Virus record (IMG/VR): IMGVR_UViG_3300030331_006345
Location: 1 to 43,523 of that record
Direction: 5' to 3' (one strand)
From: a virus
Length of the DNA: 43,523 bases
In this document: positions 15,903-25,272 of the stretch, piece by piece
Numbering within the stretch: position 1 is the stretch's first letter
Layout of the letters: each line of letters starts with the position of its first letter
The notes under the pieces: model-generated
Seen by the model: only the letters and a program-made list of their open reading frames with translations
What the model was told of the DNA's origin: nothing
Databases searched by the model: none
Position numbers and translations under genes: made by a program

Positions 15903-17385
15903 CTCCTTCTGTATTCAAGTCAACTTCTCCATTTAATCTTCTAGCTATATCTCTTAAGTCACCACACTCACTTATATTAAAATTATTAAAATTTAAGTTA
16001 ATAGAATTTTTTCTTAAAGCGTCATTTATTCTAACTGGCTCAACTGCACCAGCAATGTCGCTACCAAGGTGTCTTGCTTTTACATTTATCAATTTATGAG
16101 TACCGAATTGTGATCCCTCTAACTCTATTTCATCCGCTGTCTTATTTCTCAATATAAACATGTGAGAACAAAATTGAGTAATTCTATCTGATAATGAAAC
16201 AATTGACTCATCATCAACTATTGATTGAGCCGTTCTATTGTTTGTTATGCCGTACCTATTAGACTGAACAGAAGTAATCATGGGTATGACAGGCTCTCCT
16301 TCATATATAATTTCTTTTTGAACGCACTTCTTAAATTTATCCACCATTTCCCCAACTATCTGCCACTCTGATTTATTAGCGGATGATTCTGATGTTGTTT
16401 TAATATAATCAAAGGAAAAAACCATTTTATTTCCTCTTCCTACTTTCGAATAGTAAAACCTTTTGAGTGTGTTTACCATTGAATCAACATCCATGCCACC
16501 TACATTGTAGTAATAAAACTTTAGTTCTTTTATCTTAGGCCAAACACTTCTAACCTTAGAAACTACATCTTTACCAGCCTGTCTCCATTTGCCGCTTTCT
16601 AATAAGTGCATTGGTACACCAGATAATGCCGCACACTGTCTCATTATAAGCTCTTCCTTACTCATCTCACCATTGTCAAAATGTAAAACAGGCACATCAT
16701 ATTCTAAACTAACTTTTGTAGAATAATCCATACAAAACTGAGTTTTTCCAACACCAGATCTAGCTACTATAACAGTTATGTTACCTGCTCTTAGTAACGA
16801 GCCATATATTTCATTAACTTTGGGATGTGGACCCATCATCCCAAATTCTGTTAATGGATTGTTTCCTCTATCCTCCACTAAATTTTCCATCTCTTCATAG
16901 ATGTTAACTGGAGTATCGTTACCTAGCTCATAAAGATTAATCCTGGAATTGTATATTGAATCAGAAGCCTCAACTATATCTCTATAAGAAGCCTCTGGGG
17001 GCATTTTTTTCATCTTACGAGCTATTTGTTCAGACGACGCTAATATTTCTCTTCTTATAGAATATTTTTTTAATTCTTTCGCTGTCTTTATTACATTACC
17101 TTTTGGAACTTTTCTTAAAGCTAATGACTTAATATAATCAGATGGGTTTAAATTATCTTCAAAAGATAATCCTACCTCGTTAACTCTTTGAGCTATAATT
17201 ATTTCATCTATATCATCGCCAGCATTGACTGCTTGCTCTACTATCCTAAAAATAGTTGAATTTAATGAACTTTGATCAGAATAAAAATCTGAAACAGATA
17301 TAAAGTTACATATCTCTGTTAGTGAAGAAGGATCTTTTAATAAACCTGCTAACAGCTGTTTTTCTAACTCGTAAGAATATATCAT
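15868..17385 (-). CDS. dnaB: DnaB-type replicative helicase
   Basis: A 505-residue helicase. The N-terminal DnaB domain (residues about 1-100: EKQLLAGLLKDPSSL, FYSDQSSLNSTIFRIV) precedes a RecA-fold ATPase. Walker A ARSGVGKT is at 208-215, followed by VPVLHFDNGEMSKEELIMRQ ('FSLEMS...RxL'), Walker B-like VFSFDYIK, and IPMITSVQSNR with a C-terminal VSLSDRITQFCSHMFILRNK. It is somewhat longer than typical DnaB (about 470). It unwinds the fork and is coupled to the primase. The stop codon is within the primase gene and the start overlaps the small upstream gene by 4 bases. Confidence 0.92.
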   Translation of the reverse strand: MIYSYELEKQLLAGLLKDPSSLTEICNFISVSDFYSDQSSLNSTIFRIVEQAVNAGDDIDEIIIAQRVNEVGLSFEDNLNPSDYIKSLALRKVPKGNVIKTAKELKKYSIRREILASSEQIARKMKKMPPEASYRDIVEASDSIYNSRINLYELGNDTPVNIYEEMENLVEDRGNNPLTEFGMMGPHPKVNEIYGSLLRAGNITVIVARSGVGKTQFCMDYSTKVSLEYDVPVLHFDNGEMSKEELIMRQCAALSGVPMHLLESGKWRQAGKDVVSKVRSVWPKIKELKFYYYNVGGMDVDSMVNTLKRFYYSKVGRGNKMVFSFDYIKTTSESSANKSEWQIVGEMVDKFKKCVQKEIIYEGEPVIPMITSVQSNRYGITNNRTAQSIVDDESIVSLSDRITQFCSHMFILRNKTADEIELEGSQFGTHKLINVKARHLGSDIAGAVEPVRINDALRKNSINLNFNNFNISECGDLRDIARRLNGEVDLNTEGDEETIPDFDQF

Positions 17386-17618
17386 TCGACTTCTTCAGGC
17401 TTTTCATCTCGATTTATAAAACCCTCTAAAGCTTTAAGAAGAGCGAGTTCTGTCATTGAACAATCAAACCTCTGGTAAATTAAAGGCTGCCCGTTTTCAG
17501 AGGATACAGCCATTATAATTCCTTTATATTTATCTATCCCCCCAGATAATTCATATAACTTATCAACCATTTCAGAGGGGATGCTAAATTCCGCCTCTAC
17601 ATCGTCATCTTCTATCAT
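17382..17618 (-). CDS. Small acidic hypothetical protein
   Basis: A 78-residue acidic protein (starts MIEDDDVEAEFSIPSEM, ends NRDEKPEEVE) with a predicted strand (YKGIIMAVSS) and a helix (MTELALLKALEGFI). No family recognised. It sits between the PD-(D/E)XK protein and DnaB, with 4-base overlaps on both sides, so it is probably a genuine operon member. An accessory or helicase-loader role is possible only from position. Confidence 0.6.
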   Translation of the reverse strand: MIEDDDVEAEFSIPSEMVDKLYELSGGIDKYKGIIMAVSSENGQPLIYQRFDCSMTELALLKALEGFINRDEKPEEVE

Positions 17619-18022
17619 AGGTATATTTGTTGATCCACAAAAAGAGATGCTGTTATTTCATCTTGTGGATATATTTCTGCTAATTTTATATTATTGCTTT
17701 TGCAAAACAATAGTTTATCTTCGTCTCTTTTGAGCTGATCGCAATACTTAAATCTATTCTTATGAAAAAATTTAACATATTTCGTATGTTGCTCTCCTTG
17801 AACTTCTACTGCTACTTTTTTATTAGCGTTGTAAAAGTCTAAAGTCAATCTAGTTCCAACAACTCTAAATTCTTCAAATACAATATCGTGTATCCAAAAT
17901 GGCTGTAAAAATTGTTTTACCCTAGTTTGAAACTTGCTTCTACTGGGTTTATCCCAGTTTATGAGGTATTTTTTTGCGTTTTTTAGATTTCTTTCTCGGC
18001 CATATACATCAATAAATTTCAT
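17615..18022 (-). CDS. PD-(D/E)XK-type endonuclease-like protein
   Basis: A 135-residue protein of the Vsr/DUF559-like restriction fold. The core is RLTLDFYNANKKVAVEVQGE, giving the D...ExQ catalytic arrangement, followed by QHTKYVKFF. The LKRDEDKLLFCKSNNIKLAEI segment matches the usual 'RDxxKxxxcxxxgixLxxI' end of these enzymes. The small size suggests a nicking or structure-specific nuclease. It lies directly after recA (stop and start share a base at 18022), so a role in recombination or repair is likely. Substrate unknown. Confidence 0.7.
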   Translation of the reverse strand: MKFIDVYGRERNLKNAKKYLINWDKPSRSKFQTRVKQFLQPFWIHDIVFEEFRVVGTRLTLDFYNANKKVAVEVQGEQHTKYVKFFHKNRFKYCDQLKRDEDKLLFCKSNNIKLAEIYPQDEITASLFVDQQIYL

Positions 18023-19134
18023 TAGGAAATCTCTTGAATGTATTTTTTAAAGTAATCAAAAAGAAAATTAGAGATAGTTGGGTTGTCCTCTATATATTTA
18101 AAAACTTTATTCATGCCTTGAATTTTTTCTGGAAATTCCAACTTATTTTCTAACAGAAGATCTTTAAAATCATCAGTGATACTTATCCAAGCGCCACTCT
18201 TTTTAATGAATTCAAAAGACTCCAAAAGATTTACAATTTCTTTTTCAATCCATATTGATGTGCCTCCTTTTCTACCATATCTTATGGGGTATGTTATTTT
18301 TTGATTGGTTTTCTCATTAGGAGATTTTTTTACTGTCACCTTAGCATGAACTCCAATAATTGGATTCGTTTTTGGGTCATGTTTTTTTGTTGGGTCTTCT
18401 AGAATTTGATCTCCAGCAAATCTTGGATCATATTCTATAATCCAGTTAGCGAAATGCAAAAGAGCGTTTCCGCCTGTAGCTGTAGTTTGTCTAATAGGAG
18501 CTTTGCTATAAGGATCAAGCTTTATGTCGGCCCTAACTTGAGATATAAAAATAGCCATGTGACCTCTTTTAGCTAATTTAATAGACATCTTTTTCATGAA
18601 TGTAGCAGCTACAACTGCTCCACCTGCAACTTTTACAGAATCTTCATATCCTTTTGCTTTGTCATTTTTTAGTATCAAGCCATCAACAGAATCTAAAACA
18701 AAGCAGTACTTTATACCTGTCTCGTTATGGTCAATAAGTTTTGTTATTATTTCAGCGACCGCTTCATAGATATTGCTTTCAAAAACAAAGCAAGAACCAT
18801 TTTCCCATTCATTGTGTTCTGTTACAAATTTTAGACCAGATCTTTCTTTCATTTCTGGAGATAGCCTACCTTCAGCTTTGATATAGAACCCTCTTGAGTT
18901 AGGCACGGTTTCCAAAAAGTTTTTCATAACCTGTAATGACTCAGATGTTTTGCCACCTTCGTTCATGCCTGTGAACCTATGTAACCCAGGACCAAAGCCT
19001 CCTCCAAGCTCTACATCAAATTGTAAAGAACCGCTAGAGACTTTATAGTTTTCCTCTACCTCAAAATTGTAATGATCTTCTTTGTTTGTTTTCAAGAAAT
19101 TCTCTAATATTTTTTCTGGATTTATATCACTCAT
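18022..19134 (-). CDS. RecA/UvsX-like recombinase
   Basis: A 370-residue RecA-fold protein. Walker A is GMNEGGKT at 56-63 (RecA has GPESSGKT), preceded by SGSLQFDVELGGGFGPG ('TGSLxLDxALGxGGxPxG'). KYCFVLDSVDGL is Walker B. HMAIFISQVRAD and the L2-like QTTATGGNALLHFA are typical of RecA and UvsX. The N-terminal helix is short, and the C-terminal part (residues about 285-370) differs from bacterial RecA. It performs strand exchange on ssDNA. It starts inside the previous small gene (8-base overlap) and shares its last base region with the nuclease gene. Gene name left open because it is intermediate between UvsX and RecA. Confidence 0.9.
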   Translation of the reverse strand: MSDINPEKILENFLKTNKEDHYNFEVEENYKVSSGSLQFDVELGGGFGPGLHRFTGMNEGGKTSESLQVMKNFLETVPNSRGFYIKAEGRLSPEMKERSGLKFVTEHNEWENGSCFVFESNIYEAVAEIITKLIDHNETGIKYCFVLDSVDGLILKNDKAKGYEDSVKVAGGAVVAATFMKKMSIKLAKRGHMAIFISQVRADIKLDPYSKAPIRQTTATGGNALLHFANWIIEYDPRFAGDQILEDPTKKHDPKTNPIIGVHAKVTVKKSPNEKTNQKITYPIRYGRKGGTSIWIEKEIVNLLESFEFIKKSGAWISITDDFKDLLLENKLEFPEKIQGMNKVFKYIEDNPTISNFLFDYFKKYIQEIS

Positions 19135-19462
19135 CTAAAAAGTCTTTAATTGTTTTTTTCTTAAGTTTTATTTTAGCATCTTTGCCAAATTTTTCACCTA
19201 TATTATATTTCGGATATTTAGAAAAGTCTACTCTAAAATTAAAAGCCCTAAACTTTTCGTCGAGTGTGCTTTTAAGCTTTGGACTTGTCAAGTATGCTAA
19301 GGAGTCAAATTTATTTTCAAAAGATATACAAGACATAAATTCTTGAGAATATCTTTCTATGAGATCATTTAACATTTTCATTTCCCTAGCAAAAAAAGGT
19401 CTTCTGCCTTTTTCTGGTACGTCAAGCAAGCGAAAAAGTATCTCTCTCTTATTTAAAATCAC
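19127..19462 (-). CDS. Hypothetical protein upstream of recA
   Basis: A 111-residue basic protein with a helical N-terminal half (EILFRLLDVPEKGRRPFFAR, then MLNDLIERYSQEFM) and a Lys-rich end (KIKLKKKTIKDFLDE). No family recognised. The start is a GTG at 19462 that shares its G with the TAG stop of the gmd gene (TAGTG), a coupling junction. It overlaps recA by 8 bases. The conserved position suggests it may help the recombinase, for example as a loader, but this is only inferred from context. Confidence 0.6.
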   Translation of the reverse strand: MILNKREILFRLLDVPEKGRRPFFAREMKMLNDLIERYSQEFMSCISFENKFDSLAYLTSPKLKSTLDEKFRAFNFRVDFSKYPKYNIGEKFGKDAKIKLKKKTIKDFLDE

Positions 19463-20529
19463 TAATTATTATCTAACAATTTTATATCATTATCAACCAT
19501 CTTTTTAACTAAACCTGGAAAATTAGTTTTAGGCTTCCATCCAAGCTCTTCTCTTGCTCTGCTAGAATCGCCCCAAAGCAAATCAACTTCTGCTGGTCTA
19601 TAAAATTGCGGATCAACTTCCATCAATAAATCACCACCATGAAAATATTTACAATCTTCATCTACTCCTTCCCATCTACACATTGATCTATGAAACCCTG
19701 CTGCGTTAAATGCCTCTTCAACAAACTCTCTAATTGTGTGAGTCTCATTAGAAGATAATACATAGTCATCGGGTGTTTTGCGCCAAATATTAATCCAGTA
19801 CTTCTCTTGATTTAACATTCTCCATATACCATCCATAAAATCCTCTGAATCACTCCAATCTCTTTTGGAATCTACATTGCCAAGCCTCAAAGGCTCAAAA
19901 GATTTTTTACTAGCATACTCATGGCTAATGCGAGCAACGTTCTGGGTAATTTTTCTTGTTACAAACTCAGATCCTCTTCTAACGCCTTCATGGTTAAAAA
20001 GCCAGCCTTGAATAGCATATAAACCATAAGAATCTCTATATACTTTAACTAAGTGCCTAGCAGAGCATTTAGAAGCCCCATACGGACTCCTGGGTCTAAG
20101 GGGGTGTTCCTCTGTTTGAGGTTCGGTTACAACGTCTCCAAACTCCTCAGAAGAGCCAGCGTTATAATATCTACACTGTGGACAATGTCTTTTTATAGCT
20201 TCAAGCTGATGTAATACAGCTAACGCATTTGTCTCCATATGCTGAGTAGGCATTTTCCAACTTGTACCCACAAAAGAATTTGCAGCAAAGTTGATAAAAT
20301 AATCAGGTTTGTGTTCAGCTATAACTCTATCTACATTTTGAGGATCAGTTACATCTAAATCAATTAGAAAAAACCTGGGGTTGTCTAATAAATGAAGAAT
20401 ATTCTCATGGTTTTTAACGCTTAATCTTCTAGCCCCGCCAATTATAGTGTGGGAAGTATTTTTTAAAAGATAGTCAACCATATTGCTACCATCTTGTCCT
20501 GTTACTCCTGTAATAATAATTTTTTTCAT
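19462..20529 (-). CDS. gmd: GDP-mannose 4,6-dehydratase
   Basis: About 355 residues, the usual length for Gmd. The Rossmann motif GVTGQDGSNMV is at the N-terminus. Catalytic and cofactor motifs are SSEEFG, then RPRSPYGASKC (YxxxK). Substrate-specific features are NHEGVRRGSEFVTRKIT, LRLGNVDSKRDW and YYRPAEVD-type FYRPAEVDLLWG. It converts GDP-mannose to GDP-4-keto-6-deoxy-mannose, feeding GDP-fucose, rhamnose or related sugars. The ATG at 20529 gives a TAATG junction with the upstream gene; an alternative ATG at 20535 adds two residues. No partner reductase (fucose synthase) is seen in the window. Confidence 0.95.
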   Translation of the reverse strand: MKKIIITGVTGQDGSNMVDYLLKNTSHTIIGGARRLSVKNHENILHLLDNPRFFLIDLDVTDPQNVDRVIAEHKPDYFINFAANSFVGTSWKMPTQHMETNALAVLHQLEAIKRHCPQCRYYNAGSSEEFGDVVTEPQTEEHPLRPRSPYGASKCSARHLVKVYRDSYGLYAIQGWLFNHEGVRRGSEFVTRKITQNVARISHEYASKKSFEPLRLGNVDSKRDWSDSEDFMDGIWRMLNQEKYWINIWRKTPDDYVLSSNETHTIREFVEEAFNAAGFHRSMCRWEGVDEDCKYFHGGDLLMEVDPQFYRPAEVDLLWGDSSRAREELGWKPKTNFPGLVKKMVDNDIKLLDNN

Positions 20530-21296
20530 TAGCATTCTCCTCTTATTGCTGGGTCAATATTATATTTTTTAAATAAAGGTTTTAATCTTTCTCTATATAA
20601 AGATGTTTGCCATTTTGATGGATTTCCATAGCTTGCTCCATGTAAAGCTGAAGACATGTAAGGAAAAGTGCTTGAATCTGAGTGAGCGGCAGTAACATCT
20701 CCTTGACATAATTTATCATTATTCCAAACAAATAAACCTTTTAGATTTAATTTTCTAGCTGCATGAGATCCTTTTATCTCAGCCTCATAAAAATTTTTAG
20801 GTTTGTATGAATTAAAATGATTTATAAGTGATTTTTTTTTCCATAAAGTAGCCTGTAAGCTATATAAATATTCACAGCTAAATGGCACTTCATAAAGATT
20901 TAGATCTTTATTAACTAATTTATTTGGTCCTGTATGCGACTCGTTTATACCTGATCTTATTAGCCTTATAAAATCATAGTCTGAATCTATTAAATAGTTT
21001 ATCATATTAGAGATCTTTGTTTCTTCCACGGCCGAATATAATACAAAATCCTCAAGTGAAAATAAAACTATGTCTTCTTCAATATGCTCTAAACTCTCAG
21101 TTAGCCTTTTGTAAAACGGGTCTGTCTCAATGTTAACAATTTGTTTGAATCCAGGATTTATTTTATCGCTCTTTTCATTAATAATCACACAGTGTTTAAA
21201 AAACGGAGCCATTTCTTCGTACTGACCATAGTACATAGGCCAAACATCATCATAGCTAGAATGTGTCCAAGTTGATACTATACATTTACTTATCAT
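20529..21296 (-). CDS. Probable glycosyltransferase, GT-A-like
   Basis: A 255-residue protein of the type often found in polysaccharide loci. It starts KCIVSTWTHSSYDDVWPMYY, has EEDIVLFSLEDFVLYSAV (a DxD-like acidic segment, LEDF), then DFIRLIRSG and LQATLWKKKSLI. The pattern of early Rossmann strand, acidic strand end and 'W' region is like GT-A enzymes, but no family signature is certain. It overlaps gmd and the phosphatase gene, so it belongs to the glycan cluster. Donor and acceptor unknown. Confidence 0.6.
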   Translation of the reverse strand: MISKCIVSTWTHSSYDDVWPMYYGQYEEMAPFFKHCVIINEKSDKINPGFKQIVNIETDPFYKRLTESLEHIEEDIVLFSLEDFVLYSAVEETKISNMINYLIDSDYDFIRLIRSGINESHTGPNKLVNKDLNLYEVPFSCEYLYSLQATLWKKKSLINHFNSYKPKNFYEAEIKGSHAARKLNLKGLFVWNNDKLCQGDVTAAHSDSSTFPYMSSALHGASYGNPSKWQTSLYRERLKPLFKKYNIDPAIRGEC

Positions 21297-21655
21297 AGAT
21301 TTAAATTTTTTACGCCTTCATTCCTATCTAAATTTATTGCTATAGCATAATCTTCACTTCTATCTAATTTTCTATCATTTATTAAAATTCTTTTACCTCC
21401 ACCTATGCCCATTATCAAAAAGTCATATATTATACCAGCCTCCTCTAATTGTTTTTTTGTAACTCTTCTTAAGCTTTCTTTTCTGCCTGTAGTTAAAATT
21501 ATTGTAAAGCCATTTCTTTCCCACTCTTTTAACTTTTCTAAAGTCCCGTCAAGAACGTTTAACTTATGTGTTGGTAGCTGTGCCTGAGTAGGACTGCTAT
21601 GTTCAACTAAAGTGCCATCTAAATCACAAAATATAGTTATAGGTCTCTCTTCCAT
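21293..21655 (-). CDS. HAD-superfamily phosphatase
   Basis: About 120 residues. HAD motif I is TIFCDLDGTLVE, motif II is FTIILTTGRKESL, and the end GGGKRILINDRKL carries the Lys and Asp region. The small size without a large cap is like KdsC/GmhB-type sugar-phosphate phosphatases or capsule phosphatases. The ATG at 21655 overlaps the methyltransferase TGA (TGATG). A TTG at 21658 would also be possible. It probably removes phosphate from a sugar intermediate of the glycan pathway; the substrate cannot be read from sequence. Confidence 0.8.
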   Translation of the reverse strand: MEERPITIFCDLDGTLVEHSSPTQAQLPTHKLNVLDGTLEKLKEWERNGFTIILTTGRKESLRRVTKKQLEEAGIIYDFLIMGIGGGKRILINDRKLDRSEDYAIAINLDRNEGVKNLNL

Positions 21656-22791
21656 CAAATAAAAGTTGTTTCTGGATTTATGTTTTCAAGAATATCTAAT
21701 TTTATTTCGTCATTGTAAATTCCAGCTTTTAAAATTACAATTGGAGTTTTTTCATCTTTAAGTATTTTTGGAGATTCACAAATTAAATTTGTTCCATAAA
21801 GTCTATTACCATGTTTAGCAGTGTCGTTATCTAATATATGGCAAATCGAATCTTCCTTCAAACCAAAATTGATAAGATATTGAGAGAATATATGAGCGCC
21901 AAATAAGTATATAGGTTTATTAGTGCTAGATATTTTATTATTTAAAATTTTTACTTGCTCTTTAATATTATTTATAAAACATAAAAAAGTATTTTTATTT
22001 TTAATATATAAGTTGTCTGGTAATTTTTTTTCTTTGACTAAAGAGTTCTTTTTGAATGCATAGAAGATGCTATGATCATCTTTAAAATATTGTTTACTCT
22101 CTAAATAAAATTTAAATTTAGAAAAAATATTTTCTATGTATGGTTCAGTTAAGAAACAGGTATGCTCAAAGTTAAGACAATTTGTATAATTTCTTTTTAA
22201 CATTTCTTCCATGTTTGGTATGGAAAAAATTAACATAGCACCATTTTTCAAAACTTTTGATTTTTGGCTTACAAAAGGCTCTAAATCATAGATATGCTCA
22301 ATGACATGTGAATGTACAATCGTGTCATAGTTTTTTTTACTATTAAATTTATCATCAAAAAAATCTTTTATGACATCAACATTTAAATCTTTGGGTATGC
22401 ATGGATTTGGTTCTATTATTGTCCAGTTACAATTAGGAAATTTTTGCAAAAACTTTTCTGCTAAAATGCCATGAAGACCACCTATTTCTAAAACGTTTTT
22501 TAAATTAAATTTACTTATAAAATCACAAAAGCTATTATGATGTTCATTCCATATCTTACCAATTTTACCTGAGCCATGTTCATTAGCATATACTACATTT
22601 AATGGTAAAAGAGGATTTAGTTGTATAAATCCAGAATTTTTGTCTATGTACCAATTCATATCCTCAACCAAGTCGTCATTTTTTGGAGTATCGACGCAAC
22701 CCATGTATACTGGGAAGTTTTTATAGGTTTCTAAAAGTTCTAAATTTTTATATTTAGAAAAAGGTGTTGTTCCCCTATGTATATAGTTCAT
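21655..22791 (-). CDS. Sugar C-methyltransferase-like SAM-dependent methyltransferase
   Basis: A 378-residue three-part protein. Residues about 25-90 resemble the N-terminal domain of NDP-hexose C-methyltransferases but without the four zinc cysteines. Residues about 90-245 are a class I SAM domain: NVLEIGGLHGILAEKF (motif I), NWTIIEPNP, YDTIVHSHVIEHIYDLEPF and GAMLIFSIPN. Residues about 265-378 match the C-terminal domain of that family: IYLFGAHIFSQYLINFG, CHILDNDTAKHGNRLYG and IVILKAGIYNDEI. Such enzymes methylate a keto-sugar nucleotide carbon. It overlaps the aldolase gene by 17 bases. The exact sugar is unknown. Confidence 0.78.
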   Translation of the reverse strand: MNYIHRGTTPFSKYKNLELLETYKNFPVYMGCVDTPKNDDLVEDMNWYIDKNSGFIQLNPLLPLNVVYANEHGSGKIGKIWNEHHNSFCDFISKFNLKNVLEIGGLHGILAEKFLQKFPNCNWTIIEPNPCIPKDLNVDVIKDFFDDKFNSKKNYDTIVHSHVIEHIYDLEPFVSQKSKVLKNGAMLIFSIPNMEEMLKRNYTNCLNFEHTCFLTEPYIENIFSKFKFYLESKQYFKDDHSIFYAFKKNSLVKEKKLPDNLYIKNKNTFLCFINNIKEQVKILNNKISSTNKPIYLFGAHIFSQYLINFGLKEDSICHILDNDTAKHGNRLYGTNLICESPKILKDEKTPIVILKAGIYNDEIKLDILENINPETTFI

Positions 22792-23716
22792 TTAATTTTT
22801 TAGTGACCTCTAATTTTATTTGCTGATCTATATTAGGCTTTATAGACATAAATTCTTCATCTGAAAAGACGTAATGCCCACAGATTTTTATTAGCTGTTC
22901 TTTTTGCTCTTTAGGTTTAAAACTTTGATCAACCCACTTCATCCATTTTTTAGACTCAAAACAAATCTGCCAAAATTTTTCAAAGTTTATTCCCGATTTT
23001 AAATAACACTCTGTTTCAATTAGTCCAAATTCAGGGGCTATATTTATTGAATCTAATCCAAAAGATAGCTTTTCTTTAATTAAATCAGCTCCAATATAAT
23101 CTCCATTATGTTCTTTGCTTAAAAGATTATGTTTTTTACATACATTAACCATTTTAATCAATCTGTTTTTGCAATATTTGCCAGTGTTTTGGTTGCCTTT
23201 TAGAGACGTTCCAGATTGTATTACTAAATAATCTATCTTAGAAAAAACTTCGCTAGATAATTTTTTTTCTAAATCAATTACAAATGTAGAAAGCTCATCC
23301 GCTGTAAATCGCCTAATTGACTCTTCAGTTCCGATCTCATATCTGATTTCTGAATTTAAATCACTACAAAAATTTATCATTTCAACAGTTGCATGCAAAC
23401 CGTCTTGGTATTCTGGATATTTTTTCCAGGGATCTAAATGAATATAATCCATGTAACCACAATCTTCTTTTAAAGATTCAAATCCATCGTCTTCTTTTTG
23501 ACCTTGACCTGGACCAGCGTGATCTCTTTTTATTAAAATATCACTACAGTATGATGCAAAAGTTTTTGTATTCCATCCATTAACATAACCTCCATTTTTT
23601 TCTACTTGTCTGCGAGATGGTATTAATCCTAATTTGTTTAAACCTTTGTTAAAATCAATACAAGAGTCAACTATGTTTTTAGACATTGGCCCCACGAAAA
23701 TTTTTGGCATATTCAT
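22775..23716 (-). CDS. GatZ/KbaZ-like TIM-barrel aldolase-type protein
   Basis: A 313-residue protein whose ordered motifs follow the tagatose-bisphosphate aldolase subunit family: KRDHAGPGQG (family 'GGDHLGP'), YIHLDPWK ('KIHLD'), RYEIGTEE ('VYVIGTE'), YLVIQSGTSL ('ALVVQPG'), KEHNGDYIGADLI ('EAHSTDYQT') and INIAPEFGLIE ('LKVGPALT'). It probably acts on a sugar phosphate in the adjacent pathway, either as an aldolase, a kinase-like or a partner subunit. Immediate neighbours are a nucleotidyltransferase-kinase fusion (3 bases away) and a sugar methyltransferase. Such a combination suggests an unusual activated sugar. The reaction itself is inferred. Confidence 0.6.
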   Translation of the reverse strand: MNMPKIFVGPMSKNIVDSCIDFNKGLNKLGLIPSRRQVEKNGGYVNGWNTKTFASYCSDILIKRDHAGPGQGQKEDDGFESLKEDCGYMDYIHLDPWKKYPEYQDGLHATVEMINFCSDLNSEIRYEIGTEESIRRFTADELSTFVIDLEKKLSSEVFSKIDYLVIQSGTSLKGNQNTGKYCKNRLIKMVNVCKKHNLLSKEHNGDYIGADLIKEKLSFGLDSINIAPEFGLIETECYLKSGINFEKFWQICFESKKWMKWVDQSFKPKEQKEQLIKICGHYVFSDEEFMSIKPNIDQQIKLEVTKKLNELYT

Positions 23717-23718
23717 AG

Positions 23719-25272
23719 CTACTTCAAAAGTTTGTATAAATTAAATTTCCCAAAATTGAATAAAAATTTATTGAATGGATACTCATGAAGTGGGGACATA
23801 TTGATCCAAATCAATGATGTGAGAATTTCTACTTTTTTAAAATCTAAACCTTTTGCTAAAATAAATTCTTTTAAAATCGACTTACATCTTAAGAGAGTAG
23901 TGTGGCACAAAATGTGACAATTTTCTATAGAGTAATCAAATAATCCTTTATCTACTATAGTATGATTAACTGTCAAATTGTGATTTAACTTTGCTAAATC
24001 GTAATACAAATCTCCAAATTTCAATTCTCCAGCAAAATCTTGCCTCCAGTCTATTAAGGTAAAATCATCCCCATCGTATAGAATATTATCTAGTATGAAG
24101 TCTCCATGAAATGGTGATTTTACTCCATCGCAAAGCCAATCTAAATCTATATTATCTATAAGTTTATCTATAGGTGGAATTATTTCACCGTTAATTTTAG
24201 AATAATTATCAATTTTTCCATCAAGTATTTTTTCAACTCTTTCTTGTGTTTTAGTTATGTAAAATCTTTTACAATATGTTTTTATAGATTCACTATTATC
24301 AAATTCCCAAAGATTATCACTAGCCCATTCAAGAAGTTTGCTAAAGGAATCTTCTGTCACAGTGTGTGAAAAAAGATTTGATTTTACTTTTTTGTATTTA
24401 TAAAAATTTTCGGAATACTCTAAAATTTCAGGAACAATGCCCTCTAATATTTTTGCTCTATATACCCTGTCTTTATTTATTTTTTTACTATGAAAAAATT
24501 TAATTACAAAATCATCAAAAAGATAAACTGATTCATTTTTTTTATCTAATACCTCTAAATCTCCTTTAAAGTAAGAACTAGTTTTAAAAAGCTCAGTAGT
24601 ATTTCCTGTGTCAAACCACTTTTTTGATTCTAAAAATCTAAAAGAGGTTTTTGATAGCATTTTATTTATTACCACGCCTTCAAATAGCTCTGAGTTATTT
24701 GGATCTTCTAAGTAAAGATATCTTAATTCTTTCCAAAAAAGATCATAATCTTTTATTCCACAAACTCCAACGTAAGCAAAATCAAAATTTAACTCTCCTT
24801 TTGGATTAATGTTTTTTACCAATCCAGCGTCTACATTTAAAGAAGTATATTGAGATGAATCTTCTTTTTTTGAACCAATGCAAAAATTTTCTTCCAGGGA
24901 ATATTTACAATCAGGTACTATTGTATCTGTAGCATGAAAAATAAATGGACACTTCAAATGACTTTCAGCTTGAAGAATTGAATAGCCTAAACTGCTACCT
25001 TTACCTTTAAAGTTATCAACATAAACAAACTCAAAGTTTTTGTTTGGATATGCTAAAAGTAAAAATTGTTTTACGTGAGTCCCAAAATGACCTAAAGTTA
25101 TTACAAAGTTAGTATTAGTTGGATAAGATTCTATTATATGAGAAATAACAGGCTTATTACCTATTCTTACTAAAGATTTATTAGTAAAATTAGTTATCTC
25201 TCCTAATCTACTACCTATACCACTTGTAGTTATTAAGACCTTTTTTTTTACATCAGATTCTACCATAGTCAT
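23719..25272 (-). CDS. Fusion: sugar/choline-type nucleotidyltransferase plus APH/choline-kinase-like kinase
   Basis: A 517-residue bifunctional protein. Residues about 10-235 are a nucleotidyltransferase: SGIGSRLGEITNFTNKSLVR then GNKPVISHII, VITLGHFG, FHATDTIVP and KWFDTGN. Residues about 245-500 are a kinase of the aminoglycoside/choline kinase fold: FVIKFF (K258), FHGDFILDNIL (H389, D391, N396), FTLIDWRQDFAG (D408) and FGDLYYDLAKL. A kinase joined to the transferase that activates its product is known for LicA/LicC-type phosphocholine and for sugar salvage. Here it could make a nucleotide-activated sugar or alcohol for glycan decoration. It overlaps the cupin gene by 20 bases. Confidence 0.8.
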   Translation of the reverse strand: MTMVESDVKKKVLITTSGIGSRLGEITNFTNKSLVRIGNKPVISHIIESYPTNTNFVITLGHFGTHVKQFLLLAYPNKNFEFVYVDNFKGKGSSLGYSILQAESHLKCPFIFHATDTIVPDCKYSLEENFCIGSKKEDSSQYTSLNVDAGLVKNINPKGELNFDFAYVGVCGIKDYDLFWKELRYLYLEDPNNSELFEGVVINKMLSKTSFRFLESKKWFDTGNTTELFKTSSYFKGDLEVLDKKNESVYLFDDFVIKFFHSKKINKDRVYRAKILEGIVPEILEYSENFYKYKKVKSNLFSHTVTEDSFSKLLEWASDNLWEFDNSESIKTYCKRFYITKTQERVEKILDGKIDNYSKINGEIIPPIDKLIDNIDLDWLCDGVKSPFHGDFILDNILYDGDDFTLIDWRQDFAGELKFGDLYYDLAKLNHNLTVNHTIVDKGLFDYSIENCHILCHTTLLRCKSILKEFILAKGLDFKKVEILTSLIWINMSPLHEYPFNKFLFNFGKFNLYKLLK